From Oscillospiraceae bacterium (lineage in GTDB: Bacteria > Bacillota > Clostridia > Oscillospirales > Ruminococcaceae): a DNA stretch of 64,000 nt. The stretch is from assembly GCA_017848115.1 (NCBI GenBank), contig JAGAKZ010000022.1:1-64000 (forward strand), given 5' to 3'. The notes under the pieces are model-generated. The model had not been told where the DNA came from, made no database searches, and saw nothing but the letters and a program-made list of their open reading frames with translations. Both the position numbers and the translations under genes were made by a program. This document shows, in pieces, positions 15,474 to 25,484 of the stretch (positions are counted from its first letter, which is position 1; every line of letters starts with the position of its first letter).

Positions 15474-18400
15474 ATTTTGTTTCTTCTGCTGTAAGCGCCT
15501 TATTCATTATATCTATTACATCTGATATAAGCAGTTCGGGCTTCTGATGCGGAAGAAGTTTTACGCTTATATACGGTTTTGCGAGACTGTTGAACATTAC
15601 TCTGCCTTTGAAATTTGCGGAAAGTGCTTTGATCTGTGACATTTCCGGAGAGGCTATGTAGAAAAGCAGGCAACCGTTTCGCTGGCTTATTTCGGTTATT
15701 CCGAGGCGAGCGGCGGTATTTCTGAGCAGTGAAATGTTGATAAGTCCTATGATGGCCTTCGGTGGTTCGCCGTATCTGTCGATAAATTCGTCTATGAGTT
15801 CTTCGCTGTCTTCCTGAGTCTGAACTATTGCAATTTTTTTGTAAGCGTCGATTCTCTGAGGCATACTTTCGATATATTTTTCCGGGATATGTGCGTCTAT
15901 CTGTATGTCAACAACACAATCTTCCGCCTTTTTCTCCTGAACGTCTCCACGTTCTTCGGCTATTGCGTCCGAGAGAAGTTTGAGGTACATATCATATCCG
16001 ACAGTTTCTATATGTCCGTGTTGCTTTCCGCTTAAAATGCTTCCTGCACCTCTTATCTCAAGGTCACGCATAGCAATGCGGAAACCGCTTCCGAACTGGG
16101 TAAACTCACGTATTGCTTCAAGTCGTTTGCTTGCAACTTCGGTGAGTACCTTGCCTCGTTTAAATGTAAAATACGCTGACGCACGGCGGTTTGAACGGCC
16201 GACACGGCCTCTGAGCTGATAGAGCTGTGAAAGTCCGAATTTGTCTGCGTCTTCTATGATGAGAGTGTTTACGTTAGGAACGTCTACACCTGTTTCGATT
16301 ATCGTAGTAGAAATAAGTATGTCTATCTCGTGTTCAAGCAGTTGTTGCCATGTTTCTGACATTTTTTCTTCGCCCATTTGTCCGTGAGCGTAGGTTATTC
16401 TGGCTTCAGGGAGAAGTTCTTTGAGTGTTGCGGCACAACCTGCTATTGTTTCTACACGGTTGTGTATGTAGTACACCTGTCCTCCGCGTTTGAGTTCCTT
16501 GGTTATAGCCTGTAGTATCACGCCCATGTTATGTTCTATTACGTAGGTCTGGACAGGGTATCGGTCCTGAGGTGGTTCTTCGATTACCGACATATCACGT
16601 ATACCGCTCATTGCCATGTTGAGAGTACGGGGGATAGGTGTAGCCGAAAGTGTAAGTACATCTACTCCGATAAAGTTTTCTTTGAATTTTTCCTTATGTG
16701 CTATTCCGAAACGCTGTTCTTCGTCAACTATTGCAAGACCGAGAGCCTTGAACTGTACATCTTTCTGAACAAGACGGTGAGTGCCTATGATCATGTCGAT
16801 TTTTCCGGCTTTAAGGTCTTTTAAAATCTGTTTTTGCTGTGCGGGCGTGCGAAATCTTGATAGTAATTCTATTCTTACCGGAAAATGTTCAAATCTTTTG
16901 AGTGCTGTCTGGTAGTGCTGCCATGCAAGTACGGTGGTAGGTGTTAAGATGGCACACTGTTTTCCGTCAAATATACATTTGAATGCCGCACGGAAAGCAA
17001 CTTCTGTTTTTCCGAAACCAACGTCACCGCAGAGAAGTCTGTCCATAGGATATGGTTTTTCCATGTCGTGTTTGATTTCGCTTATGCTTTGTAACTGGTC
17101 ATTTGTTTCAACGTGAGGAAATCTGTTTTCAAAATCACGCTGCATTTCATTATCGGGTGAAAATGCAAATCCTTCTGTATTCTGACGTTTGGCATAAAGT
17201 GCTATAAGTTCTGCAGCCATGTCCTTTACAGCACGTTTTACATTGTTTCTGGTTTTCTGCCATTCAAGAGATGAGAGCTTGTTGAGTTTGACTCCTGTGT
17301 CATCACGACCGCCTATGTATTTTGATACCATATCAAGTTGTGTTACAGGTACATACAGTACATCTTTTCCTGCATACTGTATAGTGATATAGTCTTTTGT
17401 AATTCCTTCAAGTTCAAGTTTTTTTATTCCGACAAATCTGCCTATTCCATGAAGTGCATGAACAACGAGGTCGCCGGGTGTAACATCTGAAAGACCACGT
17501 ATTTCTTTGCCTTTTTTGTTCTGTTTTAGCTTTTTTCTTTTTGAAACAGCTGTTTTTGTCTGGGTTATAAGGGCATACTTTATTTCCGGATAGTCAAAAC
17601 CTGCCGATATACTTCCGCACATCAGGTGAATTTTTTTCTTTTCCGGTATGGTCTTGTCTGTAACTATTTCTACGTTAAATCCGCTGTTTCTGAGATCGTC
17701 GGCTATTATCGGCAGAGTTTTTTCGCTTCCTGCCATAAGAATAACAGTATAGTCACGGTCGCAGTATTCTTTAAGGTCTTCTGCAAGCTGACGCATTTCA
17801 CCGCCCCATGTTGATGTCTGTATAGCGTCAATGTTGATGATCTGTTTGTATTCGATCTTGTCCGCGCCACTGAAAAATGAGTTTATATATATACAGCATC
17901 TGTCTTTTTTATTCATGAGTATCTGCTGAAAATCAACATAGTGGTCGCATAGAGAACGGCATATCATACCTTCTTCAAGCAGAAGCTTTATATCTTCATT
18001 GTATTGTGCTTTTATGCCTTTTTCACGGTTTACTATGTGGCTTAGCTCACTTATATAGATATTTCCGTCTATATAATCAAAAAGAGATGGTTTTTCCGGA
18101 TAGATAAGGTTTATATATTTGTCTGCGTTTTCTATTAATATCCCTGATTTAAGCTTTGCGATATCCGACTGAGAATTTTCTTTGAATACATCGGCGTATT
18201 TTCCTCGTGAGCTTTTTGTAAGCTTTTCTATTTTTTCGCATAGTTCATCAGAATCAAACAGTACTTCACGTGCCGGAACGATTTTTATTTCTTTCAGACT
18301 GTCTGTTCTTCGCTGTGTTTCAATATCAAAGTATGATATGGAATCGACTTCATCTCCCCAGAATTCCAGTCTGTACGGATACGGAGCGTGAGGAGAGAAG

Positions 18401-18942
18401 ATATCGACAATAGAACCACGTATAGAAAACTGAGAAACGCCTTCTATCTTGTCGGTCCTGCTGTATCCGCACATTATGAGTTTCATTGCCAGTTCTGAAG
18501 TGGCTGTTTCAGAGTTTTCTGATATAGTAAAGCTTCTGTTTGTTATAATATCCTGAGGTGGTACTATCTGCATTACTGCTTCTGCACCGGCTATGACTAT
18601 ACGGCAGTTTCCGTCGAGAATATTTGCGAGTATTCCAAGACGCTGAAATTCATATTCTCGTGATATGCCTTCTGCGGTGTACATTGTGTACTCACGTGAA
18701 GGGTAGTAGTGTGCGGTTTGTTCACCGGTCATCTGATTTATATCTTCTGCAAGCTTTCTTGCAGAGTTGTCGTCATCGGTTATTACAAGTGTTGTCTTGT
18801 TTTCGCATGTGGCAATAAGCAACTGTGCTTTATGAATCTGTGCAAGTCCCGATACGCAGACCGGTGTTATTTTATCTCTAAGGCAACTGTCGAGGCTTTT
18901 GAACCCCGGTATTGCTCTGAAACTTTCCTGAAAAATATTCAC
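15472..18942 (-). CDS. mfd: Transcription-repair coupling factor
   Basis: At 1156 residues this is full length for Mfd. It removes RNA polymerase stalled at DNA damage and recruits UvrA. The order is a UvrB-like N-terminal part (EYTMYTAEGISREYEFQRLG), the RNA-polymerase-interacting domain (VVHALHGIGRFVGI), a RecG-type translocase with Walker A CGDVGFGKTEVA and box DEEQRFG, and the C-terminal TRCF domain. It lies 14 bases downstream of pth in the glmU-pth-mfd order common in Firmicutes. Confidence 0.97.
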   Translation of the reverse strand: MNIFQESFRAIPGFKSLDSCLRDKITPVCVSGLAQIHKAQLLIATCENKTTLVITDDDNSARKLAEDINQMTGEQTAHYYPSREYTMYTAEGISREYEFQRLGILANILDGNCRIVIAGAEAVMQIVPPQDIITNRSFTISENSETATSELAMKLIMCGYSRTDKIEGVSQFSIRGSIVDIFSPHAPYPYRLEFWGDEVDSISYFDIETQRRTDSLKEIKIVPAREVLFDSDELCEKIEKLTKSSRGKYADVFKENSQSDIAKLKSGILIENADKYINLIYPEKPSLFDYIDGNIYISELSHIVNREKGIKAQYNEDIKLLLEEGMICRSLCDHYVDFQQILMNKKDRCCIYINSFFSGADKIEYKQIINIDAIQTSTWGGEMRQLAEDLKEYCDRDYTVILMAGSEKTLPIIADDLRNSGFNVEIVTDKTIPEKKKIHLMCGSISAGFDYPEIKYALITQTKTAVSKRKKLKQNKKGKEIRGLSDVTPGDLVVHALHGIGRFVGIKKLELEGITKDYITIQYAGKDVLYVPVTQLDMVSKYIGGRDDTGVKLNKLSSLEWQKTRNNVKRAVKDMAAELIALYAKRQNTEGFAFSPDNEMQRDFENRFPHVETNDQLQSISEIKHDMEKPYPMDRLLCGDVGFGKTEVAFRAAFKCIFDGKQCAILTPTTVLAWQHYQTALKRFEHFPVRIELLSRFRTPAQQKQILKDLKAGKIDMIIGTHRLVQKDVQFKALGLAIVDEEQRFGIAHKEKFKENFIGVDVLTLSATPIPRTLNMAMSGIRDMSVIEEPPQDRYPVQTYVIEHNMGVILQAITKELKRGGQVYYIHNRVETIAGCAATLKELLPEARITYAHGQMGEEKMSETWQQLLEHEIDILISTTIIETGVDVPNVNTLIIEDADKFGLSQLYQLRGRVGRSNRRASAYFTFKRGKVLTEVASKRLEAIREFTQFGSGFRIAMRDLEIRGAGSILSGKQHGHIETVGYDMYLKLLSDAIAEERGDVQEKKAEDCVVDIQIDAHIPEKYIESMPQRIDAYKKIAIVQTQEDSEELIDEFIDRYGEPPKAIIGLINISLLRNTAARLGITEISQRNGCLLFYIASPEMSQIKALSANFKGRVMFNSLAKPYISVKLLPHQKPELLISDVIDIMNKALTAEETK

Positions 18943-18956
18943 AATATTCCCTCAAA

Positions 18957-19574
18957 TCAATTAAATTTGTTCATAGCATCATTCATTTTTCCGGTAACCA
19001 TGAGTGAAATTGCTTCGCTTGCGTTGCTGCAGGCTTCTTTTATAAGCGGAATTTCATCGGCTTTGAAGTTTGAAAGTACCCAGTCAGCGAGATTGTAGGC
19101 AGGGTGAGGCTTTTTACCTACCCCTATTTTTATTCTTGGAAAAGTATCCTCACCTGTAAGATATATGATGCTTTTTATTCCGTTATGTCCTCCGTCACTG
19201 CCTTTGCGACGTATTCTGAGTTTTGAAGGTTCAAGTGATATGTCATCATATATTATGATTACGTTTTCAATAGGTGTTTTGTAAAAATTCATTGCTTCTA
19301 CAACAGCTTCACCACTGTTGTTCATATATGTTGACGGCTTCATAAGAAGACATTTTTTGTCGTTTATGATGCATTCTCCGCAAAGAGACTTGAATTTTAT
19401 TTTTTTGACATCGGCATTATATTTTTTCGCAAGGGTGTCTATTGCCATAAATCCGGCGTTGTGACGTGTATCCTGGTACTGAAGACCCGGATTTCCGAGT
19501 CCGACAATGATATATTCAACAGGGCCTGTTTTAGTGGGGGATTGTATCTGATTGAACAGATCTAAAATACTCAT
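18957..19574 (-). CDS. pth: Peptidyl-tRNA hydrolase
   Basis: This 205-residue protein recycles peptidyl-tRNA dropped from ribosomes. It has the family signatures VGLGNPGLQYQDTRHNAGF (with the catalytic His), LLMKPSTYMNNSGEAV, IIYDDISLEPSKLRIRRKGSDGGHNG and FPRIKIGVGKP-like text. The N-terminus carries about 17 extra residues (MSILDLFNQIQSPTKTG) before the usual start, with an upstream GAG-rich site. It is co-oriented with mfd and glmU. Confidence 0.95.
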   Translation of the reverse strand: MSILDLFNQIQSPTKTGPVEYIIVGLGNPGLQYQDTRHNAGFMAIDTLAKKYNADVKKIKFKSLCGECIINDKKCLLMKPSTYMNNSGEAVVEAMNFYKTPIENVIIIYDDISLEPSKLRIRRKGSDGGHNGIKSIIYLTGEDTFPRIKIGVGKKPHPAYNLADWVLSNFKADEIPLIKEACSNASEAISLMVTGKMNDAMNKFN

Positions 19575-19607
19575 TTTTATCTACTCCGTTTCGTTAACAG
19601 CAAGAGT

Positions 19608-19635
19608 GGCAAAAGCCGTACAGTCGGCTTTTGCC
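19608..19635. terminator. Hairpin between glmU and pth
   Basis: Perfect 11-bp arms GGCAAAAGCCG and CGGCTTTTGCC flank a 6-base loop. T-richness after it is weak on both strands, so it may stabilise mRNA ends rather than terminate fully. Confidence 0.55.
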
Positions 19636-19648
19636 TGATTAACTTATT

Positions 19649-21025
19649 TTACTTTTTCTTTCTGTTTTTTAATTTCTTTATAGCATAACCTTCACGCATT
19701 TCGAGTTTTGCGCGTTCTATCGCAAGTGCGTCAGGAGGAACATCTCTTGTTATTGTTGAGCCTGCAGCGGTATAAGCGCCTTTTCCGACAGTTACAGGAG
19801 CAACGAGGTTTGTGTTGCAACCGATAAATGAGTTGTCCTCTATAGTACATCTGCTCTTCTTTTCACCGTCGTAGTTTACTGTAACAACACCGCAACCGAA
19901 GTTTACGTATGCTCCGACATCACTGTCACCTACGTATGTGAGATGTGCCACCGCTGTGCCTTCGCCTATGACAGAGTTTTTGATTTCTACGAAGTCACCT
20001 ATTTTAGCACCTGTCATGATGTGGCTTCCCGGTCTTATCTGAACGAAAGGACCTATTTTTACGCTGTCATCTATCTGTGAGTCATAGCACTGTACGTAGT
20101 TTAATTTTGTATTGTCACCAACAGTACTGTTTTCTATTATACAGTCAGGGCCTATTACGCAGTTTTTGCCGATAACGGTTTTACCTGTAAGTACAGTTCC
20201 TGAAAGTATCTGAGTTCCTTCACCGATCTCAACATCTCTTCCTATTGTTATACCATCTGTACAGGTGAATTCCACACCGTTTTCAAGATGTTTTCCGATT
20301 ATATTTTCACGGGCTGTTTTGTTGAGCATGAGAAGACCTTTTCGGTCATTTGCACCAAGAACAACATCGGGATTTTCAGAAATGAAAGCGTCTGCTTTTT
20401 TGCCTTTTCCGAGAAGTATGTATATTGTATCAGTGAGATAGTATTCACCTTGTGAATTGTTGGTGGTTACAAGGCTCAGTGCTTCAAGAAGGTCTGAAGT
20501 CTTAAACCAGTATGCTCCTGAATTTATTTCTCTGATTTTTTTCTGTTCGTCTGTAGCATCTTTTTCTTCAACTATTGAAGTGATACCGTTTTCTGAACGT
20601 ATGATTCTGCCGTATCCGAACGGATTTTCAACTTCTGATGTGATAACTGTAACAGAGTTTCCGTTTTCTTTGTGCATAGCAAGTGAATTGTTTATAGTCT
20701 GGCTGTCTATAAATGGGGCATCGCCACAAAGTACGAGTGTGTTTCCGTCACTGTTTTTCTCCATAAACGGTATAGCCTGCATAACAGCATGAGCAGTTCC
20801 GAGTCTTTCTGCCTGGAGTACTGTTTCGTATCTTCCGCCGAGATATTCGTCGATCATTTCACCTTTATAGCCTTTAACAACGCATATATTTGAAAGACCG
20901 GATTTTTCACAGGAACCTATTACCCATTCAAGCATGGTTTCTCCAAGAACTTTGAACATTGGTTTTGGCATATCTGCTTTCATTCTTTTGCCTTGTCCGC
21001 CGGCAAGTATAATTACATTATCCAT
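19649..21025 (-). CDS. glmU: Bifunctional GlcNAc-1-P uridyltransferase / GlcN-1-P acetyltransferase
   Basis: At 458 residues this is full length. The N-terminal pyrophosphorylase begins with LAGGQGKRMKADMPKP, and CGDAPFID follows. The C-terminal left-handed beta-helix shows hexapeptide repeats and the acetyltransferase region VAHLTYVGDSDVG and TAAGSTITRDVP. It makes UDP-GlcNAc from glucosamine-1-phosphate, downstream of GlmS at 7101-8939. The C-terminus ends in a Lys/Arg-rich tail. Confidence 0.97.
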   Translation of the reverse strand: MDNVIILAGGQGKRMKADMPKPMFKVLGETMLEWVIGSCEKSGLSNICVVKGYKGEMIDEYLGGRYETVLQAERLGTAHAVMQAIPFMEKNSDGNTLVLCGDAPFIDSQTINNSLAMHKENGNSVTVITSEVENPFGYGRIIRSENGITSIVEEKDATDEQKKIREINSGAYWFKTSDLLEALSLVTTNNSQGEYYLTDTIYILLGKGKKADAFISENPDVVLGANDRKGLLMLNKTARENIIGKHLENGVEFTCTDGITIGRDVEIGEGTQILSGTVLTGKTVIGKNCVIGPDCIIENSTVGDNTKLNYVQCYDSQIDDSVKIGPFVQIRPGSHIMTGAKIGDFVEIKNSVIGEGTAVAHLTYVGDSDVGAYVNFGCGVVTVNYDGEKKSRCTIEDNSFIGCNTNLVAPVTVGKGAYTAAGSTITRDVPPDALAIERAKLEMREGYAIKKLKNRKKK

Positions 21026-21427
21026 ATTATTACTCCTGTTTTGCTTTTATTTATATTATTATATTCCTTATTTTTACATATGTTTTAAACAATACCTTAA
21101 TATATTATGCCAAATTTAAAAGAAAATTTCAAGAGAATTTTTGAAAAATTATTATGGTGCAATAGTTATAGTCATAAAAAGGTATTTTATACTCAAAAAT
21201 AGTGGTGTCCGTGAAATAAAAATAAATAAATTTTCAATAACTTTGTTAAAAATAACACTTTTCAGGGCCTATATTTTTATATACTTATAGAAATACAAAA
21301 TTTTTTTTATTTTTTTTTAAAATGTATGGAATTTCGTTTTCAAATGTGCTATAATTTATATTAACTCCAGTCAATCGAAAACCGATGACCTGGAAGATGA
21401 GAAATTTTATTGGAGGTAATTTGACCT
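21026..21427. other. AT-rich divergent intergenic region with ppdK promoter
   Basis: There is no gene. It holds long A/T runs, a -10 box TATAAT at 21350-21355 and a weak -35. A 5' leader of about 70 bases contains the ribosome site GGAGG (21413-21417) for ppdK. The A/T tracts at 21300-21320 could be an UP-like element for a strongly expressed gene. Confidence 0.55.
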
Positions 21428-24049
21428 ATGAGCAAAAAATGGGTATATTTGTTCTCTGAAGGCGACGCAAGCATGAGAGAACTTCTCGGCGGTAAGGGTG
21501 CTAACCTCGCTGAAATGACAAAGCTTGGACTTCCTGTTCCACAGGGCTTCACAATTTCTACAGAGGCTTGTACACAGTACTACGAAGACGGCAAGAAGAT
21601 TAACGATGAAATTCAGGCTCAGATTAACGAATACATCGGCAAGATGGAAGAAGTTACTGGCAAGAAATTCGGTGACAAGGACAACCCGCTCCTCGTTTCT
21701 GTACGTTCAGGTGCACGTGCTTCAATGCCTGGTATGATGGATACTATCCTTAACCTTGGTCTTAACGAAGAAGTTGTTGACTTCATGGCTACAAAGTCAA
21801 ACAACCCACGTTGGGCTTGGGACTGCTACAGAAGATTTATCCAGATGTATTCCGACGTTGTTATGGAAGTTGGTAAGAAGTACTTCGAAGAACTCATCGA
21901 CGAGATGAAGGCTAAGAAGGGCGTTACACAGGATACAGAACTTACAGCTGAAGACCTTAAGGAACTCGCTTCCCAGTTCAAGGCAGAATATAAATCAAAG
22001 ATCGGTCAGGATTTCCCTACAGATCCTAAGGAACAGCTTATGGGTGCTGTTCAGGCCGTATTCCGTTCATGGGACAACCCAAGAGCAAATGTTTACAGAC
22101 GTGATAACGATATCCCTTATTCATGGGGTACAGCTGTAAACGTACAGATGATGGCATTCGGTAACATGGGTGAAGACTGTGGTACAGGTGTTGCTTTCAC
22201 AAGAGACCCTGCTACAGGTGAAAAGAAACTCATGGGTGAATTCCTTACAAACGCACAGGGTGAAGACGTTGTTGCCGGCGTAAGAACACCAATGCCAATC
22301 GCACAGATGGAAGAAAAGTTCCCGGCAGCTTTCGCACAGTTCAAGGAAGTTTGCCAGAAACTCGAAAACCACTACAGAGATATGCAGGACATGGAGTTCA
22401 CAGTTGAAAACGAAAAGCTCTACATGCTCCAGACAAGAAACGGTAAGAGAACAGCTCAGGCTGCTCTTAAGATCGCTTGCGATCTCGTTGATGAAGGTAT
22501 GAGAACAGAACAGGAAGCTGTTCTTATGATAGATCCAAGAAACCTCGATACACTCCTTCACCCACAGTTCGATGCTAAGGCTCTCAAGGCTGCTACACCT
22601 ATGGGTAAGGGTCTCGGCGCTTCACCTGGTGCTGCTTGCGGTAAGGTAGTATTCACAGCTGAAGATGCTGAAGCTTGGAATGCAAGAGGCGAAAAGGTTG
22701 TTCTCGTTCGTCTTGAAACATCACCTGAAGATATCACAGGTATGAAGGCTTCACAGGGTATCCTCACAGTTCGTGGCGGTATGACATCACACGCTGCCGT
22801 TGTTGCTCGTGGTATGGGTACATGCTGTGTATCAGGTTGTTCAGAAATCAACATGGACGAAGAAAACAAGAAGTTCACACTCGCTGGAAAGACATTCAAC
22901 GAAGGTGACTTTATCTCAATCGACGGTTCTACAGGTAACATCTACGACGGTATCATCCCAACAGTTGATGCTCAGATCGCAGGTGAATTCGGCAGAATCA
23001 TGGGTTGGGCTGACAAGTACAGAACACTCAAGGTAAGAACAAACGCAGATACACCTACTGATGCTAAGAAGGCTCGTGAACTCGGTGCTGAAGGTATCGG
23101 TCTCTGCCGTACAGAACACATGTTCTTCGAAGCAGACAGAATCGCAGCATTCAGAGAAATGATCTGCTCAGATACAGTTGAAGAAAGAGAAGCTGCTCTT
23201 GCTAAGATCGAACCAATGCAGCAGGCTGACTTTGAAGCTCTCTACGAAGCTCTCGAAGGTTGCCCTGTTACAATCAGATTCCTCGATCCTCCGCTTCACG
23301 AATTCGTTCCAACAGAAGAAGCTGACATCAAGGCTCTTGCTGATGCTCAGGGTAAATCTGTTGAAACAATCAAGGCTATCATCACTTCACTCCACGAATT
23401 CAACCCAATGATGGGTCACCGTGGATGCCGTCTTGCTGTAACATACCCAGAAATCGCTGCTATGCAGACAAAGGCTGTTATCAAGGCTGCTATCAACGTT
23501 AAGAAGAACCACCCAGACTGGAATATCGTTCCTGAAATCATGATCCCACTCGTTGGCGAAATCAAGGAACTTAAATACGTTAAGAAGGTTGTAGTTGAAA
23601 CAGCTGACGCTGTAATCGCTGCTGCTGGTGCTGACCTCAAGTACGAAGTTGGTACAATGATCGAAATCCCAAGAGCTGCTCTTACAGCTGACGAAATCGC
23701 TAAGGAAGCTGAATTCTTCTGCTTCGGTACAAACGACCTCACACAGATGACATACGGCTTCTCAAGAGATGACGCTGGTAAGTTCCTCAATGCTTACTAT
23801 GACGCTAAGATCTTCGAAAACGATCCATTTGCAAAACTCGACCAGACAGGTGTTGGTAAGCTCATGGAAATGGCTATCAAGCTTGGTAAGGAAGTTCGTC
23901 CTGAAATGCACGTTGGTATCTGTGGTGAACACGGCGGCGATCCTACATCAGTAGAATTCTGCCACCAGCTCGGTCTTTCTTATGTATCTTGCTCACCATT
24001 CAGAGTACCGATCGCAAGATTGGCTGCTGCACAGGCTGCGCTCAGATAA
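21428..24049 (+). CDS. ppdK: Pyruvate, phosphate dikinase
   Basis: The 873-residue enzyme interconverts PEP, AMP and PPi with pyruvate, ATP and Pi, central to PPi-linked glycolysis in Ruminococcus and clostridia. The N-terminal ATP-grasp starts GGKGANLAEMTKLGLPVPQGF. The swivelling domain carries the catalytic H455 in GGMTSHAAVVARG, and the PEP barrel contains IGLCRTEHMFF, MGHRGCRL and the C-terminal HVGICGEHGGDP. Codon use is far more restricted than in neighbours (GCT, AAG, GTT, CTC), a sign of high expression. Its last codons coincide with the island attachment core at 24027-24039. Confidence 0.97.
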   Translation: MSKKWVYLFSEGDASMRELLGGKGANLAEMTKLGLPVPQGFTISTEACTQYYEDGKKINDEIQAQINEYIGKMEEVTGKKFGDKDNPLLVSVRSGARASMPGMMDTILNLGLNEEVVDFMATKSNNPRWAWDCYRRFIQMYSDVVMEVGKKYFEELIDEMKAKKGVTQDTELTAEDLKELASQFKAEYKSKIGQDFPTDPKEQLMGAVQAVFRSWDNPRANVYRRDNDIPYSWGTAVNVQMMAFGNMGEDCGTGVAFTRDPATGEKKLMGEFLTNAQGEDVVAGVRTPMPIAQMEEKFPAAFAQFKEVCQKLENHYRDMQDMEFTVENEKLYMLQTRNGKRTAQAALKIACDLVDEGMRTEQEAVLMIDPRNLDTLLHPQFDAKALKAATPMGKGLGASPGAACGKVVFTAEDAEAWNARGEKVVLVRLETSPEDITGMKASQGILTVRGGMTSHAAVVARGMGTCCVSGCSEINMDEENKKFTLAGKTFNEGDFISIDGSTGNIYDGIIPTVDAQIAGEFGRIMGWADKYRTLKVRTNADTPTDAKKARELGAEGIGLCRTEHMFFEADRIAAFREMICSDTVEEREAALAKIEPMQQADFEALYEALEGCPVTIRFLDPPLHEFVPTEEADIKALADAQGKSVETIKAIITSLHEFNPMMGHRGCRLAVTYPEIAAMQTKAVIKAAINVKKNHPDWNIVPEIMIPLVGEIKELKYVKKVVVETADAVIAAAGADLKYEVGTMIEIPRAALTADEIAKEAEFFCFGTNDLTQMTYGFSRDDAGKFLNAYYDAKIFENDPFAKLDQTGVGKLMEMAIKLGKEVRPEMHVGICGEHGGDPTSVEFCHQLGLSYVSCSPFRVPIARLAAAQAALR
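24027..24039 (+). other. attL core of island A, inside ppdK 3' end
   Basis: CTGCACAGGCTGC is repeated exactly at 32778-32790. Homology between the two loci begins abruptly at this core and continues rightward for hundreds of bases. After both copies the sequence completes the same ppdK ending (QAALR stop), so integration regenerates ppdK. Confidence 0.75.
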
Positions 24050-24182
24050 AGATAGGCGAACGCCTTTTCACACATTCAGCATAGGTTTTGACGAGGCTAA
24101 AGCCTTCCGAAAAGCCACAGGCTCGTACCTGAGAGAAAATCAATGGAACGACCTGACTGTTGATGTTTATCTGGAATATTAA
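24040..24182 (+). pseudogene. Detached C-terminal end of the serine integrase
   Basis: This is in phase with the integrase frame that enters the core at 32778 (both read LHRL across the core). Joined through the core it adds RSDKDRRTPFHTFSIG... and ends ...DVYLEY stop, 47 codons. It has no start codon here because its upstream part is at 31002-32790. A degenerate copy with a 1-base deletion follows the second core. In a circular form the integrase would be 643 residues long. Confidence 0.7.
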
Positions 24183-24191
24183 AACAATATG

Positions 24192-24226
24192 CCCTCTCAT
24201 TACTGAAAAGTAGTGAGAGGGTTTTG
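24192..24226 (+). terminator. Terminator after ppdK, island A copy
   Basis: The 13-bp stem (CCCTCTCATTACT with AGTAGTGAGAGGG) and GAAA loop are followed by TTTTG. The copy at 32932 keeps the stem through paired changes. Confidence 0.85.
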
Positions 24227-24243
24227 TTGTATCTATAAAAATA

Positions 24244-24272
24244 TTGAAAATTCCTGCCAAGTGTGCTATAAT
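24244..24272 (+). promoter_or_regulatory. Promoter of restriction island A
   Basis: TTGAAA (24244-24249), a 17-base spacer and TATAAT (24267-24272) lie 42 bases before the methylase gene. The arrangement is identical at 32991-33019. Confidence 0.7.
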
Positions 24273-24313
24273 TATAATGTATAGGTATAACCTCAGCTCT
24301 GAAAGGAGTTTTT

Positions 24314-25201
24314 ATGAAATATAGAACAGTAAAACCATTTGTAAAATGGGCAGGCGGAAAAAGCCAGCTTCTTAATGACATTCGGGCAAAGTATCCCGAA
24401 AAGATAGAAAAATACTGCGAACCATTCGTTGGTGGCGGTGCAGTTCTTCTCGATGTGCTTGCAAACTTTCAGCCGAAGGAAGTGCTGATTAACGATATAA
24501 ACGCCGAGCTTGCAAACACATACGCACAGATTAAGAATAGCGTTGACGAATTTATCGAAATGCTCTCTGAAATGCAGGAAAGCTTCTGGAAAAAGAACGA
24601 AACTGACCGCAAGGTTATGTATCTTGCCAAGCGTGAGCGTTTTAACGACCTGAAAGTAAACGGCGATGAGCAGATTAACCTTGAAAAAGCGGCATTATTC
24701 ATTTTTCTTAATAAGACCTGTTTCAATGGCTTATATCGTGTAAATCGCAAAGGTCTTTTCAATGTCCCTATGGGTGCATATAAAAATCCGCCTATCTGTG
24801 ATGCTGAAAATCTCAGACTAATAAGCGGACTTCTTAAGAATGTTCAGATAAAATGCGGAGATTACAGCGAATGTGCTGATTTTATTGATGAGAACACTTT
24901 TGTCTACATCGACCCTCCCTATCGCCCGCTTACTGCGACTGCTTCATTCACCTCTTACTCTGAGAATGAATTTGGCGATAAACAGCAGATTGAACTCGGC
25001 AAGTTTGTTGATGAAATTTCAGCAAAAGGTGCAAAGGTTGTTGTCAGCAACTCAGACCCGAAGAACAGTGATGAAAGCGATAGTTTTTTCGATGATTTGT
25101 ATTCAAGCTACACAATTATGCGTGTTTCTGCCAAGCGTATGATTAACAGTAAGGCTACTGGCAGAGGCAATGTAAATGAACTTTTAATTTGTAATTGTTA
25201 A
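24314..25201 (+). CDS. Dam-type adenine-N6 DNA methyltransferase, island A
   Basis: This 295-residue D12-class enzyme of the M.DpnII/Dam type is expected to methylate GATC. It shows KPFVKWAGGK at 7-16, motif I EPFVGGGAVLLD (36-47), the FNGLYRVNRKGLFNVP target-recognition segment, and catalytic DPPY at 200-203. AAAGGAG precedes the ATG. It is first in an operon with the cognate DpnII-type endonuclease two genes later. The paralogue at 33059-33946 is highly similar in protein but has many synonymous changes, so both copies are under selection. Confidence 0.92.
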   Translation: MKYRTVKPFVKWAGGKSQLLNDIRAKYPEKIEKYCEPFVGGGAVLLDVLANFQPKEVLINDINAELANTYAQIKNSVDEFIEMLSEMQESFWKKNETDRKVMYLAKRERFNDLKVNGDEQINLEKAALFIFLNKTCFNGLYRVNRKGLFNVPMGAYKNPPICDAENLRLISGLLKNVQIKCGDYSECADFIDENTFVYIDPPYRPLTATASFTSYSENEFGDKQQIELGKFVDEISAKGAKVVVSNSDPKNSDESDSFFDDLYSSYTIMRVSAKRMINSKATGRGNVNELLICNC

Positions 25202-25214
25202 AGGAGGATTTTAT

Positions 25215-25472
25215 ATGAGTATTTGCAAAAAGAATCACAGATATTTACCCGAATATGATTCACTCCCCGATGCACAAGACAATAGAAATGGCGACAGACA
25301 TATTTGTGCTGGATGTGCATATGAAGAAGGTTTGAACGATGCTACGCAGGGCAATCCTCGTAGGACTGATTTATCAGATTTGCCGTTCAGTCAAGCAGGA
25401 ACAGTGCGCCACAAAGACGCTAAAGCCGCTTACGACGAGGCTTATGATTATGTTATGAGAAAGAAACGATAA
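25215..25472 (+). CDS. Small putative zinc-binding protein of the restriction operon
   Basis: This 85-residue acidic protein has a CAGC pair (CX2C; residues 31-34) and an upstream Cys/His group (CKKNHRY). The C-terminal part AKAAYDEAYDYVMRKKR is helical. AAGGAGG is well placed. It lies between the methylase and the endonuclease, ending directly against the latter. Position suggests an accessory or controller role, but no helix-turn-helix is visible and I do not recognise the family. Island B has no counterpart. Confidence 0.7.
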   Translation: MSICKKNHRYLPEYDSLPDAQDNRNGDRHICAGCAYEEGLNDATQGNPRRTDLSDLPFSQAGTVRHKDAKAAYDEAYDYVMRKKR

Positions 25473-25484
25473 ATGGTGAATAAT

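Noticed and set aside
23982..24182. Separate 66-residue gene overlapping the ppdK end
   Set aside because: The first part is ppdK in another frame; the second part is better explained as the detached integrase C-terminus.
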